Below, piece by piece: positions 19,649 to 30,732 of a stretch of DNA of 64,000 bases. This DNA comes from Salinispora oceanensis (GTDB lineage Bacteria; Actinomycetota; Actinomycetes; Mycobacteriales; Micromonosporaceae). The stretch spans positions 2,946,523 to 3,010,522 of the forward strand of contig NZ_KB911579.1 in assembly GCF_000383575.1 (NCBI RefSeq). Reading direction: 5' to 3'. Numbering within the stretch: position 1 is the stretch's first letter; each line of letters begins with the position of its first letter. The notes beneath the pieces are model-generated. The model was not told the origin of the DNA. It searched no databases and saw nothing but the letters and a program-made list of their open reading frames with translations. The position numbers were made by a program, and so were the translations under genes.

Positions 19649-19655
19649 TTCCCGG

Positions 19656-20276
19656 ATGACCGGTGCACGTGGCTACCATCACGGCGATCTTCGGCGGGTC
19701 TTGCTCACCGCCGCCGTGGTGGCGATCGAGGAGTCCGGGCCCGCCGCCCTGAGCCTGCGGGACCTCGCCCGCCGAGCCGGCGTGTCGCATGCGGCGCCCG
19801 CCCATCACTTCGGCGACAAGCCGGGGCTGCTGACCGCGCTCGCGGTCGAGGGCTTCGACCTGCTCGCCGCGGCCCTGCAGACCGGCGACAGCCTGCTCGA
19901 GATGGGGGTGGCCTACGTGGACTTCGCCGTGCGGCGTCGGGCCCACTTCGAGGTGATGTACCGCCCCGACCTCTACCGCGTTGACGCGCCGGAGGTGGTG
20001 GCGGCCCGAGGGCGATCGCGCGCGGTCCTGCGCTCGGCAGTGGCGGACCTGCCGCCGGGGCCGGGCGCGGTGGGCGGCGTCGCCGGGGACGCGCTCGCCG
20101 CCTGGTCCATCGTGCATGGCTTCGCCACCCTGTGGAACGCGGGCGCCCTGCCGGACGAGGCGGGGGATGATCCGCGGGCGGCCGCACGCGTCGTCATTCG
20201 TCGGCTGTTCGGATCCCGCGTTGACGCGCGAGGTCGGGCGGCTCCTCCTGCGCGGTCACCACGTACTCCCGCATAA
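19656..20276 (+). CDS. TetR/AcrR-family regulator
   Basis: A 206-residue regulator with an N-terminal helix-turn-helix (SLRDLARRAGVSHAAPAHHFGDK, residues about 30-52) and a helical ligand-binding C-terminal half. The ATG at 19656 is chosen over the in-frame ATG at 19635, which lies inside the operator; TATGCT-N6-ATG spacing supports it. It is divergent from the DoxX-like gene and likely autoregulated. Its last 83 bp overlap the 3' end of the convergent marR gene. Confidence 0.88.
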   Translation: MTGARGYHHGDLRRVLLTAAVVAIEESGPAALSLRDLARRAGVSHAAPAHHFGDKPGLLTALAVEGFDLLAAALQTGDSLLEMGVAYVDFAVRRRAHFEVMYRPDLYRVDAPEVVAARGRSRAVLRSAVADLPPGPGAVGGVAGDALAAWSIVHGFATLWNAGALPDEAGDDPRAAARVVIRRLFGSRVDARGRAAPPARSPRTPA

Positions 20277-20742
20277 CCTCGGCCACCTCCCGCAGGAAGG
20301 TGGCCGTGGCGGCTGCCTGCTCCGGCGTGAGCCGGTCGACCGCCTGCTCGATGCCGGCCAGCATTGGCCGCAGTGCCACCGACACCTCGTCGTACCCCCG
20401 GTCGGTGACCTGCAGCGCCACCCGGCGACGATCCTGTGGATGCGGCGTGCGTGCCAGGTGACCGGCGCGCACCAGCCGATCCACCAGCGCGGTGGCCGAG
20501 GCGGACCGGATGCCGAGGCGGTTGCCCAACTCCACCGGGCCGAGTGGGTCCGGGCTGGCGGCGAGGTGGTCGATGGCGGCGGCGTCGGTGACCCCGATCC
20601 CGAGCCGGTGGGCCAGCGCCCCCCGGGTGCTGCTGGCAGCCCGGATCACCTCGCGCAGGGCCCGGGCGGTTCGGCTGGTCGAGGGCGCTTCGCTGTATGG
20701 CCCGCGACGCGAGCCGGCGGTAGTTGACGCGGCGCTGTCCAC
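20194..20742 (-). CDS. MarR-family regulator
   Basis: A 182-residue winged-helix regulator. The recognition region is LGNRLGIRSASATALVDRLVRAGHLAR and the wing carries PHPQDRRRVALQVT, both characteristic of MarR. It is divergent from the MFS exporter at 20795. TAGCTT (20749-20754, minus strand) is exactly 6 nt from the GTG at 20742, so the mRNA is probably leaderless. The likely role is ligand-relieved repression of the exporter and of itself. Confidence 0.88.
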   Translation of the reverse strand: MDSAASTTAGSRRGPYSEAPSTSRTARALREVIRAASSTRGALAHRLGIGVTDAAAIDHLAASPDPLGPVELGNRLGIRSASATALVDRLVRAGHLARTPHPQDRRRVALQVTDRGYDEVSVALRPMLAGIEQAVDRLTPEQAAATATFLREVAEVMREYVVTAQEEPPDLARQRGIRTADE

Positions 20743-20765
20743 GGGACGAAGCTAGCAGCTCAGGT

Positions 20766-20782
20766 AGCTAGATAAACTAGCG
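20766..20782. promoter_or_regulatory. Candidate MarR operator
   Basis: GCTAG-ATAAA-CTAGC (20767-20781) is a perfect inverted repeat just upstream of the exporter's GGAG ribosome site. A related half (AGCTAGCAGCT) lies at 20750-20760 over the marR promoter. Confidence 0.5.
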
Positions 20783-20794
20783 ATCGGAGCGAAT

Positions 20795-22420
20795 ATGCCG
20801 GAGCAGGGACGTGGCCGCTGGTGGGGGCTGCTCGCCATCAGCCTCGGAGTCGCCACGATCATCGTCGACGTGACGATCGTCAACGTCGCCGTCCCGGCGA
20901 TCATCGCCGACCTCGGCGTCAGCTCCGCCGGGGCGCAGTGGGTCCAGGAGGCCTACACCCTCGTCTTCGCCGCCCTGCTCCTGGTCGCCGGCCGCTTCGC
21001 TGACCGCGCCGGCCGGCGACGAATGTTCGTCGTCGGTGTGCTGGTCTTCGTCGTCGCAAGCCTGCTCGCCGCGTCCGCCGGCTCCGGTGCGGAGCTGATC
21101 GGGGCGCGGGTGCTCCAAGGGCTCGGCGGCGCGATGATGCTGCCCACCTCGCTGTCCCTGCTGAACGCGAACTTCGCCGGCCGAGAGCGGGCGATCGCCT
21201 TCGCGGTCTGGGGCTCCACCATCGGCGGGGCCGCCGCGCTCGGCCCGCTGCTCGGCGGCTGGCTCACCACCGAGCTCTCCTGGCGGTGGGCATTCGGCAT
21301 CAACCTCCCGATCGGCCTGCTGGTCGTCACCGCCACGCTCGCGTTGGTCCCCGAGTCCCGCGACGACCGGGTCGAGCGTGGCATCGACCTGATCGGGGCG
21401 CTGCTGTCGGTGCTCGGCATGACCGGCGTCGTCTTCGCCCTCATTGAGGGGCGCACGTATGGCTGGTGGGGGTTGGCGAAGCCGGTCAATATCTTCGGCC
21501 TGGACTGGCCCGCCGCGATCTCCCCGGTGCCGGTCGTCGGGCTGACCGGCCTGGCCACCCTTGCCCTTCTGGTCACCCACCAGATGCGCCGTAACCGAAT
21601 CGGTCGGCCAGCGCTGGTCGACCTGTCGCTGTTTCGGATCGGCTCCTTCCGGACCGGCGTCACCGCCGCCGCGATCGTCAGCCTGGGCGAGTTCGGTCTC
21701 CTCTTCGCGCTCCCGCTCTGGTACCAGAACGTGCTCGGCTACAGCGCCTTCCACACCGGCCTGGCGCTGCTGCCCCTCGCCGTCGGGAGCTTCCTCTCCA
21801 GTGCCCTCGGAGCGCTTCTCGTCAAACGTTGGGGTGCCACCCGCGTGGTACAGCTCGGCGTAGCCGCGGAGATCGCCGGCATCGCCGGACTCGGCCTCGT
21901 GGTCGCCCCCGACACCCGCTGGTGGGCTCCGCTCGGCCTGCTCTTCGTCTACGGCGTCGGCGTCGGCCTGGCCACCGCCCAACTCACCGGGGTGTCGCTG
22001 CGCGAGGTGCCGGTCCGGCGCAGCGGCCAGGGGGCCGGGGTGCAGAGCACCGCGCGGCAGGTCGGATCCGCCCTCGGCATCGCCGTGCTCGGCACGGTCC
22101 TCTTCGCCGGGCTCAGCGGGCTTCTCGGCGCGCGCCTCGCTGATCGGTCCGAGCTTGATTCCGCCCAGCGTGACCAGGTGGTGACCGAGGTTCGGGAGAG
22201 CGGCGGCGCGGCGATCGCCGGGCTCGCCGCCGACCCCCGTACCGCCCCGATCGCCGAGGAGGCGAAGGCCGCCTTCGCCGACGCCACCCGGTACGCCGCC
22301 TTCACCGCCACCGGCTTCCTGCTCATCGGGCTGATCGCCTGTGCCCGGCTGCCCCGGGACCGTCCCGGGGCAGCGGAGCCGGCGCCGACGCCACAGCCGG
22401 CGGCCAGTCCGGCCAACTAG
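20795..22420 (+). CDS. MFS drug exporter, DHA2 (14-helix) family
   Basis: A 541-residue proton-driven efflux protein of the EmrB/QacA type. Motif A-like FADRAGRRR lies between helices 2 and 3, motif C is seen as GAAALGPLLGGWL in helix 5, and DVTIVNVAVPAI in helix 1 is the DHA2 signature. GGAG at 20786-20789 precedes the ATG by 5 nt. Divergence from MarR suggests induction by a toxic or self-made compound. The substrate is not predictable. Confidence 0.9.
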   Translation: MPEQGRGRWWGLLAISLGVATIIVDVTIVNVAVPAIIADLGVSSAGAQWVQEAYTLVFAALLLVAGRFADRAGRRRMFVVGVLVFVVASLLAASAGSGAELIGARVLQGLGGAMMLPTSLSLLNANFAGRERAIAFAVWGSTIGGAAALGPLLGGWLTTELSWRWAFGINLPIGLLVVTATLALVPESRDDRVERGIDLIGALLSVLGMTGVVFALIEGRTYGWWGLAKPVNIFGLDWPAAISPVPVVGLTGLATLALLVTHQMRRNRIGRPALVDLSLFRIGSFRTGVTAAAIVSLGEFGLLFALPLWYQNVLGYSAFHTGLALLPLAVGSFLSSALGALLVKRWGATRVVQLGVAAEIAGIAGLGLVVAPDTRWWAPLGLLFVYGVGVGLATAQLTGVSLREVPVRRSGQGAGVQSTARQVGSALGIAVLGTVLFAGLSGLLGARLADRSELDSAQRDQVVTEVRESGGAAIAGLAADPRTAPIAEEAKAAFADATRYAAFTATGFLLIGLIACARLPRDRPGAAEPAPTPQPAASPAN

Positions 22421-22452
22421 CCGTGGTGGGCTGCCGGCCCCGAGTGGTCGAG

Positions 22453-25783
<3,331 letters not shown>

Positions 25784-25916
25784 CTTGGGGGCTCCTCCCG
25801 GGGTGTTCGTTGACGGGGAGTGTAACGGCCCTGCCGAAGCTCCCTAACGAGCGCTAAGTGTGGGATGCCGCACTGCCCGTTCACCAACCGTCCCGCAGCG
25901 CCGCGCGGTGGGCCGG

Positions 25917-26570
25917 TCAGCGCACCCGGGCCAGGGTCAGCCCGTCGGCGATCGGCAGCATCACCGGGTCCACCCGTACGTCGGCCAGCACCTCGTCGTT
26001 GAACGCGGCGATGGCTCGGTCGGCGTCGTCCTGCGGCGCGAGTACCCGCCCGTCGCGGAGGACGTTGTCGACGGCGATCACTCCGCCGGGCCGCATCCGG
26101 GGTACCAGCTCCGCCCAGTAGGCCGAGTAGCCGACCTTGTCCGCGTCGATGAAAGCGAAGTCGAGGTGGCGGTCGGCCGGTAGCTCCCGCAGCGTCTCGC
26201 TGGCGGGGCCGATCCGCAGCCGCACCCGCTCGTCCACGCCGGCCCGGGTCCAGTAGCGCCGAGCAATCCCGGTGAACTCCTCCGAGACGTCGAAGCAGGT
26301 CAGCTGCCCATCTTCGGTCAGCCCGCGGGCGATCGCCAGCGCGGAGAGCCCGGTGAAGGTGCCGACCTCGACCGCTCGTCGCGCCCCCAGCAGCCGGGTC
26401 AGGAAGGTCAGGAACGCGGCCTGCTCCGGTGCCACCTGCATCTTCGCGTCTTCCGGCAGGTGCGCCCGGGTCTCCTCGATCAGGTCGAGCATGACCTGAT
26501 CCGGTGGGCCACCGTGGGCGACCAGGTACGCGTGCAACTCCGACGTCAACGGGATGGACTTGGTGGTCAA
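25917..26570 (-). CDS. SAM-dependent O-methyltransferase (methyltransferase 3 family)
   Basis: A 217-residue class I methyltransferase. The SAM-binding segment VEVGTFTGLSALAIARGL is motif I, FIDADKVGY holds the metal/acid motif, and GGVIAVDNVLRDGRV is the conserved C-terminal part of catechol/caffeoyl-CoA O-methyltransferase-like proteins. The start is TTG at 26570, preceded by AAGGAG with 6-nt spacing. It lies between maf and accA on the same strand, an order found in other actinobacteria. Substrate unknown. Confidence 0.87.
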   Translation of the reverse strand: MTTKSIPLTSELHAYLVAHGGPPDQVMLDLIEETRAHLPEDAKMQVAPEQAAFLTFLTRLLGARRAVEVGTFTGLSALAIARGLTEDGQLTCFDVSEEFTGIARRYWTRAGVDERVRLRIGPASETLRELPADRHLDFAFIDADKVGYSAYWAELVPRMRPGGVIAVDNVLRDGRVLAPQDDADRAIAAFNDEVLADVRVDPVMLPIADGLTLARVR

Positions 26571-26610
26571 CGCTGCTCCTTCGTGCTCTCGACGGCGATA
26601 CTCTCGCCGC

Positions 26611-27291
26611 TCAGGCTCCAGGGTTTGGCTTTGCGGCAGTCGGGGTGCCGGACGGTGTGGCGCTCGATGTGCCCCGGCTCCACAGGTCGGTGATCTGCAG
26701 ATCCAGCTCGGCCAGGAGGCGGCGCAGCAGCGGCAGGGAGAGGCCCACCACCGTGCCGGGGTCGCCCTCGATCCGTTCCACGAACGGCCCACCCAGCCCA
26801 TCGATCGTGAACGCGCCGGCCACTGCCAGGGGTTCCCCCGTGTTGACGTACGTGGCGATCTCGTCGTCACTCACCGCGGCGAAGTGCACGGTCGTAGCGG
26901 CGACAGCCGCTGCCCGCCGGCCGGCCGTCAGGTCAATGAGGCAGTGTCCGCTGTGCAGGATTCCGCTACGCCCCCGCATCCGCTCCCACCGGCGGATGGC
27001 GTCGGCCCCATCGGCGGGCTTGCCGAAGATCTGGCCATCGAACTCCAGCACCGAGTCGCACCCGATCACCAGGGTGCGCTGGTCCTTGGTCGGGCGCTGC
27101 CGGGTCAGGACCGCCTCCGCCTTCAACCGGGCCAGCTCAAGGCAGAGTTCACCCGCGCTATCGCTGACCACGAGGGATTCGTCAACGCCGCTGACCAACA
27201 CCTCCGGCTCGATCCCCGCTGCCTGGAGGGTCTTGCGGCGGGCAGGGCTCGCGGAAGCGAGGACGAGGCGAAGCGGTAGAGATCCAGACAC
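26611..27291 (-). CDS. maf: Maf family nucleotide pyrophosphatase
   Basis: A 226-residue house-cleaning pyrophosphatase that hydrolyses non-canonical or modified nucleoside triphosphates. The Maf signature LASASPARRKTL opens the protein, VIGCDSVLEFDG carries the catalytic acid, and GGPFVERIEGDPGTVVGLSLP is the conserved C-terminal part. A 25-residue Ser/Pro-rich tail is extra. Start is GTG. It belongs to the accA-maf-accE-pccB-birA grouping typical of actinobacteria. Confidence 0.9.
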   Translation of the reverse strand: MSGSLPLRLVLASASPARRKTLQAAGIEPEVLVSGVDESLVVSDSAGELCLELARLKAEAVLTRQRPTKDQRTLVIGCDSVLEFDGQIFGKPADGADAIRRWERMRGRSGILHSGHCLIDLTAGRRAAAVAATTVHFAAVSDDEIATYVNTGEPLAVAGAFTIDGLGGPFVERIEGDPGTVVGLSLPLLRRLLAELDLQITDLWSRGTSSATPSGTPTAAKPNPGA

Positions 27292-27388
27292 GACGCAGAC
27301 GTTACCCGCTCCGTACCCGGTGCTTGGGACGCTGTGGCCCTGGCCAGTGGGACCACCGTGACGGGAGCCGGGTGCGCGGTCGGCAACG

Positions 27389-27985
27389 TCAATCGGTGCA
27401 GTCGATGGCGGGGTCGATCGGCCCGTTTTCCGGCGGGCGGAACGTCGGACTTACCCCCTGATCTGTCTCCCCCCGCTGGTCGGAACCCCAGGTGCGCGCC
27501 GTCTCCTCGGAGTTGAGGTGGTGTGCTGGGAATCCCGGGCGACCAGTCGGCACCGAGGACCCCGGTGCGGCGCCGAGGGGCGGGATGGTCGGATCGCCGG
27601 GGAAGCCCCTGCCGCCCCCCGGGCGCGAGCCGGCTCCGCCGGTCGGTGCGGTGCCCGCGCCGCCACCGCCGATGACTCCGCCGCGGGGGCGGCGTGGCGG
27701 GCCATCGGTGGGGGAGGGGCAGCTGGATCCCGGGCTAGTGCCGGTGCTGCTGAGCGCCGGAGTGGTCCGGGTCTTTGACGGGGTCGGCGTTGGCTTGGGG
27801 GTGGCTCCAGGCGACGTTGGCGACGGGGGTGAAAGGGGAGCGGGAGCACTCGACGTCGGGCCTGCCGCGTCGGGCTCGTACGACCGCTCTTGGTGGAGCT
27901 TCGCCTGGTGCTCCTCGGGTATCTCCACAACGCCGCTGAGGCTCGGAAACTGGGCCGCCGGACGACCCTCACCCTCCTCGACCAT
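27389..27985 (-). CDS. Pro/Gly-rich disordered protein
   Basis: Not recognised. The 198-residue frame starts MVEEGEGRPAAQFPSLSGVVEIPEEHQAKLHQERSYE in pieces that look ordered, then turns into Ser/Pro/Thr- and Gly-rich sequence with no membrane helix. GGGAGGGACG before the ATG at 27985 is a good ribosome site. It is on the strand of maf and may be the next gene upstream of it. An opposing + strand frame (27492-28025) is less likely. Coding status is moderately supported. Confidence 0.5.
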   Translation of the reverse strand: MVEEGEGRPAAQFPSLSGVVEIPEEHQAKLHQERSYEPDAAGPTSSAPAPLSPPSPTSPGATPKPTPTPSKTRTTPALSSTGTSPGSSCPSPTDGPPRRPRGGVIGGGGAGTAPTGGAGSRPGGGRGFPGDPTIPPLGAAPGSSVPTGRPGFPAHHLNSEETARTWGSDQRGETDQGVSPTFRPPENGPIDPAIDCTD

Positions 27986-28243
27986 CGTCCCTCCCTGTCT
28001 GTCACCGCGCCGTTTCCATGAGTGAGGGTAGCGGGTGCGGGATGGGAGTTGCAGCCCTGGAATAGTGCATTTCAGGTAAGACGCCTCGGGTTGGTCCACC
28101 CCGTAGTTGAGTCCATCGCTCACGTCAGCGTGAGTCGTGGACGCGGGAACCGACAGCCAGCCCCACCGGCTCTGGGAACTGCCGTGGCGTGGATCTTCGG
28201 TGGGCCGTGGCGTGCCACCCGACCGGCTGTTTTCGGCGCCCGG

Positions 28244-28249
28244 TACCGT
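28244..28249 (+). promoter_or_regulatory. Predicted -10, first duplicated kinase
   Basis: TACCGT stands 8 nt before the ATG at 28258 with no ribosome site, and is shared with the second kinase copy at 29911-29916 (7-nt spacing). Confidence 0.4.
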
Positions 28250-28257
28250 TTCAGGCG

Positions 28258-29066
28258 ATGTCGAACACACCTTCGGAACTTGTCGCTGGCCGGTACCGGC
28301 TTTTGTCGCCGATTGGCCAGGGTGGCATGGGTCGGGTGTGGAAGGCGCAGGACGAGGTGCTGCATCGGACTGTGGCGATCAAGGAGTTGGTTCCGCCGCC
28401 GAGTCTTACCGATGAGGAGCGCCGTGAGATGCGGGAGCGTTCGCTGCGCGAGGCGCGGGCGATCGCTCGTCTTAATCACGTCAACGTTGTTCGTATCTTC
28501 GATGTGTTGCGTACCGATGGTGATCCGTGGATCGTGATGGAGTACGTGGCGTCGAAGTCCCTCCACGGCACGCTTGCTGAGCAGGGGTCGGTGCCGCCGG
28601 CTCAGGCGGTGCAGATTGGTCTTGGGGTGCTTGGTGCGCTGCGGGCGGCACACAAGGCGGGTGTGATGCACCGTGATGTCAAGCCGGGCAACGTGCTGCT
28701 CGGCGAGGACGGGCGGGTGGTGTTGACCGACTTCGGTATTGCCACTGTCCCGGGTGATCCGAATGTCACCCGCACCGGCATGGTGCTCGGCTCCCCCGCC
28801 TATCTTGCCCCGGAGCGGGCGCTGGACGGCACCGCCGGGCCGGAGGCGGACCTTTGGTCGCTGGGCGCGACTCTGTACGCGGCGGTTGAGGGTAAGTCGC
28901 CGTACGCGCGTCCCTCGGCGATCGCGACCCTCGCGGCGCTGGCGACCGAGCCGCCGCCGCCACCGAAGAACGCCGGCCCGCTGCGACCGGTACTTGATGG
29001 CCTGCTGTGCAAGGATCCGACCGATCGGATCACCGCCGAGGTGGCGGAGCGGCTACTCCACCGAGC
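28258..29066 (+). repeat. Duplicated kinase-domain block, copy 1
   Basis: Bases 28258-29066 match 29924-30732 at constant offset 1666, with about 25 differences by hand count (near 97% identity) and an unbroken identical run of 290 bp (28276-28565). The differences cluster in five or six short patches. Confidence 0.9.
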
Positions 29067-29535
29067 CGACGTCCCCTCCACGGCGATGCCGGCCCATGCT
29101 CGCCCGGCCCCGCCGGCCGGCCCACCGCCGGCCCGAGCCGACGTCCCCTCCACGGCGATGCCGGCTTATGCTCGTCCGGCCCCGCCGGCCCGAGCCGACG
29201 CCGGGCCGGCGGAGAAGGCCGGTGAGTCGGGTGTCCCGGCATCGCCCGTGCCCCCGCCAGCCGTGCCCGGTGCCGGCACGAAGCGTTACCCCGCCCGCCA
29301 CAGATGGCTGTTCAGTGCCGTGGCGGGTCTGCTTCTGCTCGGTGCCGTGCTGTTTTCCGGGTGGCTACTCGCCACCGAACCGTTGATCGGTGCCGTGGCG
29401 GGTCTGCTTCTGCTCGGTGCCGTGATGGCCTATCCCCGGCGCACCTCGGACGACGACGGAGCAGATCCGGATGCCGTCCTGCCCGGCGCCGTGCCCGCCG
29501 AGGCTCGGGCGCGTTCGACGGCCGAGGGCGACTAG
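28258..29535 (+). CDS. Ser/Thr protein kinase, duplicated copy without sensor domain
   Basis: A 425-residue kinase. The catalytic domain has GQGGMG, Lys42 (VAIKE), HRDVKPGN with catalytic Asp140, DFG at 158-160 and the APE motif. The first 270 residues are nearly identical to the kinase at 29924. After that the linker contains a repeated block (ADVPSTAMPA twice), then two hydrophobic segments with the same core (AVAGLLLLGAV, produced by an exact 35-bp DNA duplication), and only about 35 more residues. It has no extracellular domain, unlike its twin. Codons in the kinase part end in T more often than neighbouring genes do. Confidence 0.88.
   Translation: MSNTPSELVAGRYRLLSPIGQGGMGRVWKAQDEVLHRTVAIKELVPPPSLTDEERREMRERSLREARAIARLNHVNVVRIFDVLRTDGDPWIVMEYVASKSLHGTLAEQGSVPPAQAVQIGLGVLGALRAAHKAGVMHRDVKPGNVLLGEDGRVVLTDFGIATVPGDPNVTRTGMVLGSPAYLAPERALDGTAGPEADLWSLGATLYAAVEGKSPYARPSAIATLAALATEPPPPPKNAGPLRPVLDGLLCKDPTDRITAEVAERLLHRADVPSTAMPAHARPAPPAGPPPARADVPSTAMPAYARPAPPARADAGPAEKAGESGVPASPVPPPAVPGAGTKRYPARHRWLFSAVAGLLLLGAVLFSGWLLATEPLIGAVAGLLLLGAVMAYPRRTSDDDGADPDAVLPGAVPAEARARSTAEGD
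29315..29424 (+). repeat. Exact 35-bp direct repeat inside the first kinase gene
   Basis: 29315-29349 and 29390-29424 are identical, 75 bp (25 codons) apart and in frame. Each copy encodes the same membrane-helix core. Confidence 0.9.
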
Positions 29536-29620
29536 ATCGGGTGGTGAGCCGGGGGCGGGCTCGCCGGCACCGCGATCCTGGGTGCGGACCGGATAACCCT
29601 GTGCGGGGCGGAAGTCGTCG

Positions 29621-29833
29621 TCAGCGGGGCAGGCCGGAGGCGCGCCAGGCGTCCGGGCCGGCGGTGTGGCCGGTACTGGCGGGGCGGGCGCCGCGCGCCC
29701 AGGCGGAAATCGTAGGTGGGGCGGGGGGCGTCGCCGGCCGGGGGTGAACGACAATCGCGCCCACCAGGGCGGCCAGCTCCTCAGCGGTCGGCGTGCCGTG
29801 AACGACGCGGAACAGTGGCTCCTCGGCAGACAT
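29621..29833 (-). CDS. accE: Acyl-CoA carboxylase epsilon subunit
   Basis: A 70-residue AccE/PccE protein. It opens with the family pattern FRVVHGTPTAEELAALVG, has a Pro-rich middle and ends WRASGLPR, the usual C-terminus. The epsilon subunit stabilises the alpha-beta carboxylase complex in actinobacteria. TACGCT (29840-29845, minus strand) is exactly 6 nt from the ATG at 29833, so the mRNA is probably leaderless. It is normally next to pccB or maf; here it is separated from both by + strand kinase genes, sharing a 90-bp divergent gap with the second kinase. Confidence 0.9.
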   Translation of the reverse strand: MSAEEPLFRVVHGTPTAEELAALVGAIVVHPRPATPPAPPTISAWARGARPASTGHTAGPDAWRASGLPR

Positions 29834-29910
29834 GGCGTCAGCGTACGCCTGGAGTTTGGATCTTCGTTGCGCGGTGGCGTGCCGCCCGAGTTGCCGCCGC
29901 TGCCGCCGGG

Positions 29911-29916
29911 TACCGT
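29911..29916 (+). promoter_or_regulatory. Predicted -10, second duplicated kinase
   Basis: TACCGT is 7 nt before the ATG at 29924, within the 90-bp gap that also holds the accE promoter on the other strand. Confidence 0.45.
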
Positions 29917-29923
29917 TTCAGCG

Positions 29924-30732
29924 ATGTCGAACGCGCTTCCAGAACTTGTCGCTGGCCGGTACCGGCTTTTGTCGCCGATTGGCCAGGGTGGCATGGGTCG
30001 GGTGTGGAAGGCGCAGGACGAGGTGCTGCATCGGACTGTGGCGATCAAGGAGTTGGTTCCGCCGCCGAGTCTTACCGATGAGGAGCGCCGTGAGATGCGG
30101 GAGCGTTCGCTGCGCGAGGCGCGGGCGATCGCTCGTCTTAATCACGTCAACGTTGTTCGTATCTTCGATGTGTTGCGTACCGATGGTGATCCGTGGATCG
30201 TGATGGAGTACGTGGCGTCGAAGTCCCTCCAGGACACGCTTGCTGAGCAGGGGTCGGTGCCGCCGGCTCAGGCGGTGCAGATTGGTCTTGGGGTGCTTGG
30301 TGCGCTGCGGGCGGCGCACAAGGCGGGTGTGATGCACCGTGATGTCAAGCCGGGCAACGTGCTGCTCGGCGAGGACGGGCGGGTGGTGTTGACCGACTTC
30401 GGGCTCGCTACCGTCCCGGGTGATCCGAATGTCACCCGCACCGGCATGGTGCTCGGCTCCCCCGCCTACATCGCACCCGAACGGGCGCTGGACGGCACCG
30501 CCGGGCCGGAGGCGGACCTTTGGTCGCTGGGCGCGACTCTGTACGCGGCGGTTGAGGGTAAGTCGCCATACGCGCGTCCCTCGGCGATCGCGACCCTCGC
30601 GGCGCTGGCGACCGAGCCGCCGCCGCCACCGAAGAACGCCGGCCCGCTGCGACCGGTACTCAACGGCCTGCTGCGCAAGGATCCGACCGATCGGATCACC
30701 GCCGAGGTGGCGGAGCGGCTACTGCGCCGAGC
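29924..30732 (+). repeat. Duplicated kinase-domain block, copy 2
   Basis: The partner of 28258-29066 at offset 1666. The copies diverge abruptly at the end of the kinase domain (29066/30732). Confidence 0.9.

Noticed and set aside
27492..28025. + strand frame overlapping the disordered minus-strand protein
   Set aside because: No ribosome site and no feature of its own; the minus-strand frame has a better start and fits the direction of maf. Neither is certain.
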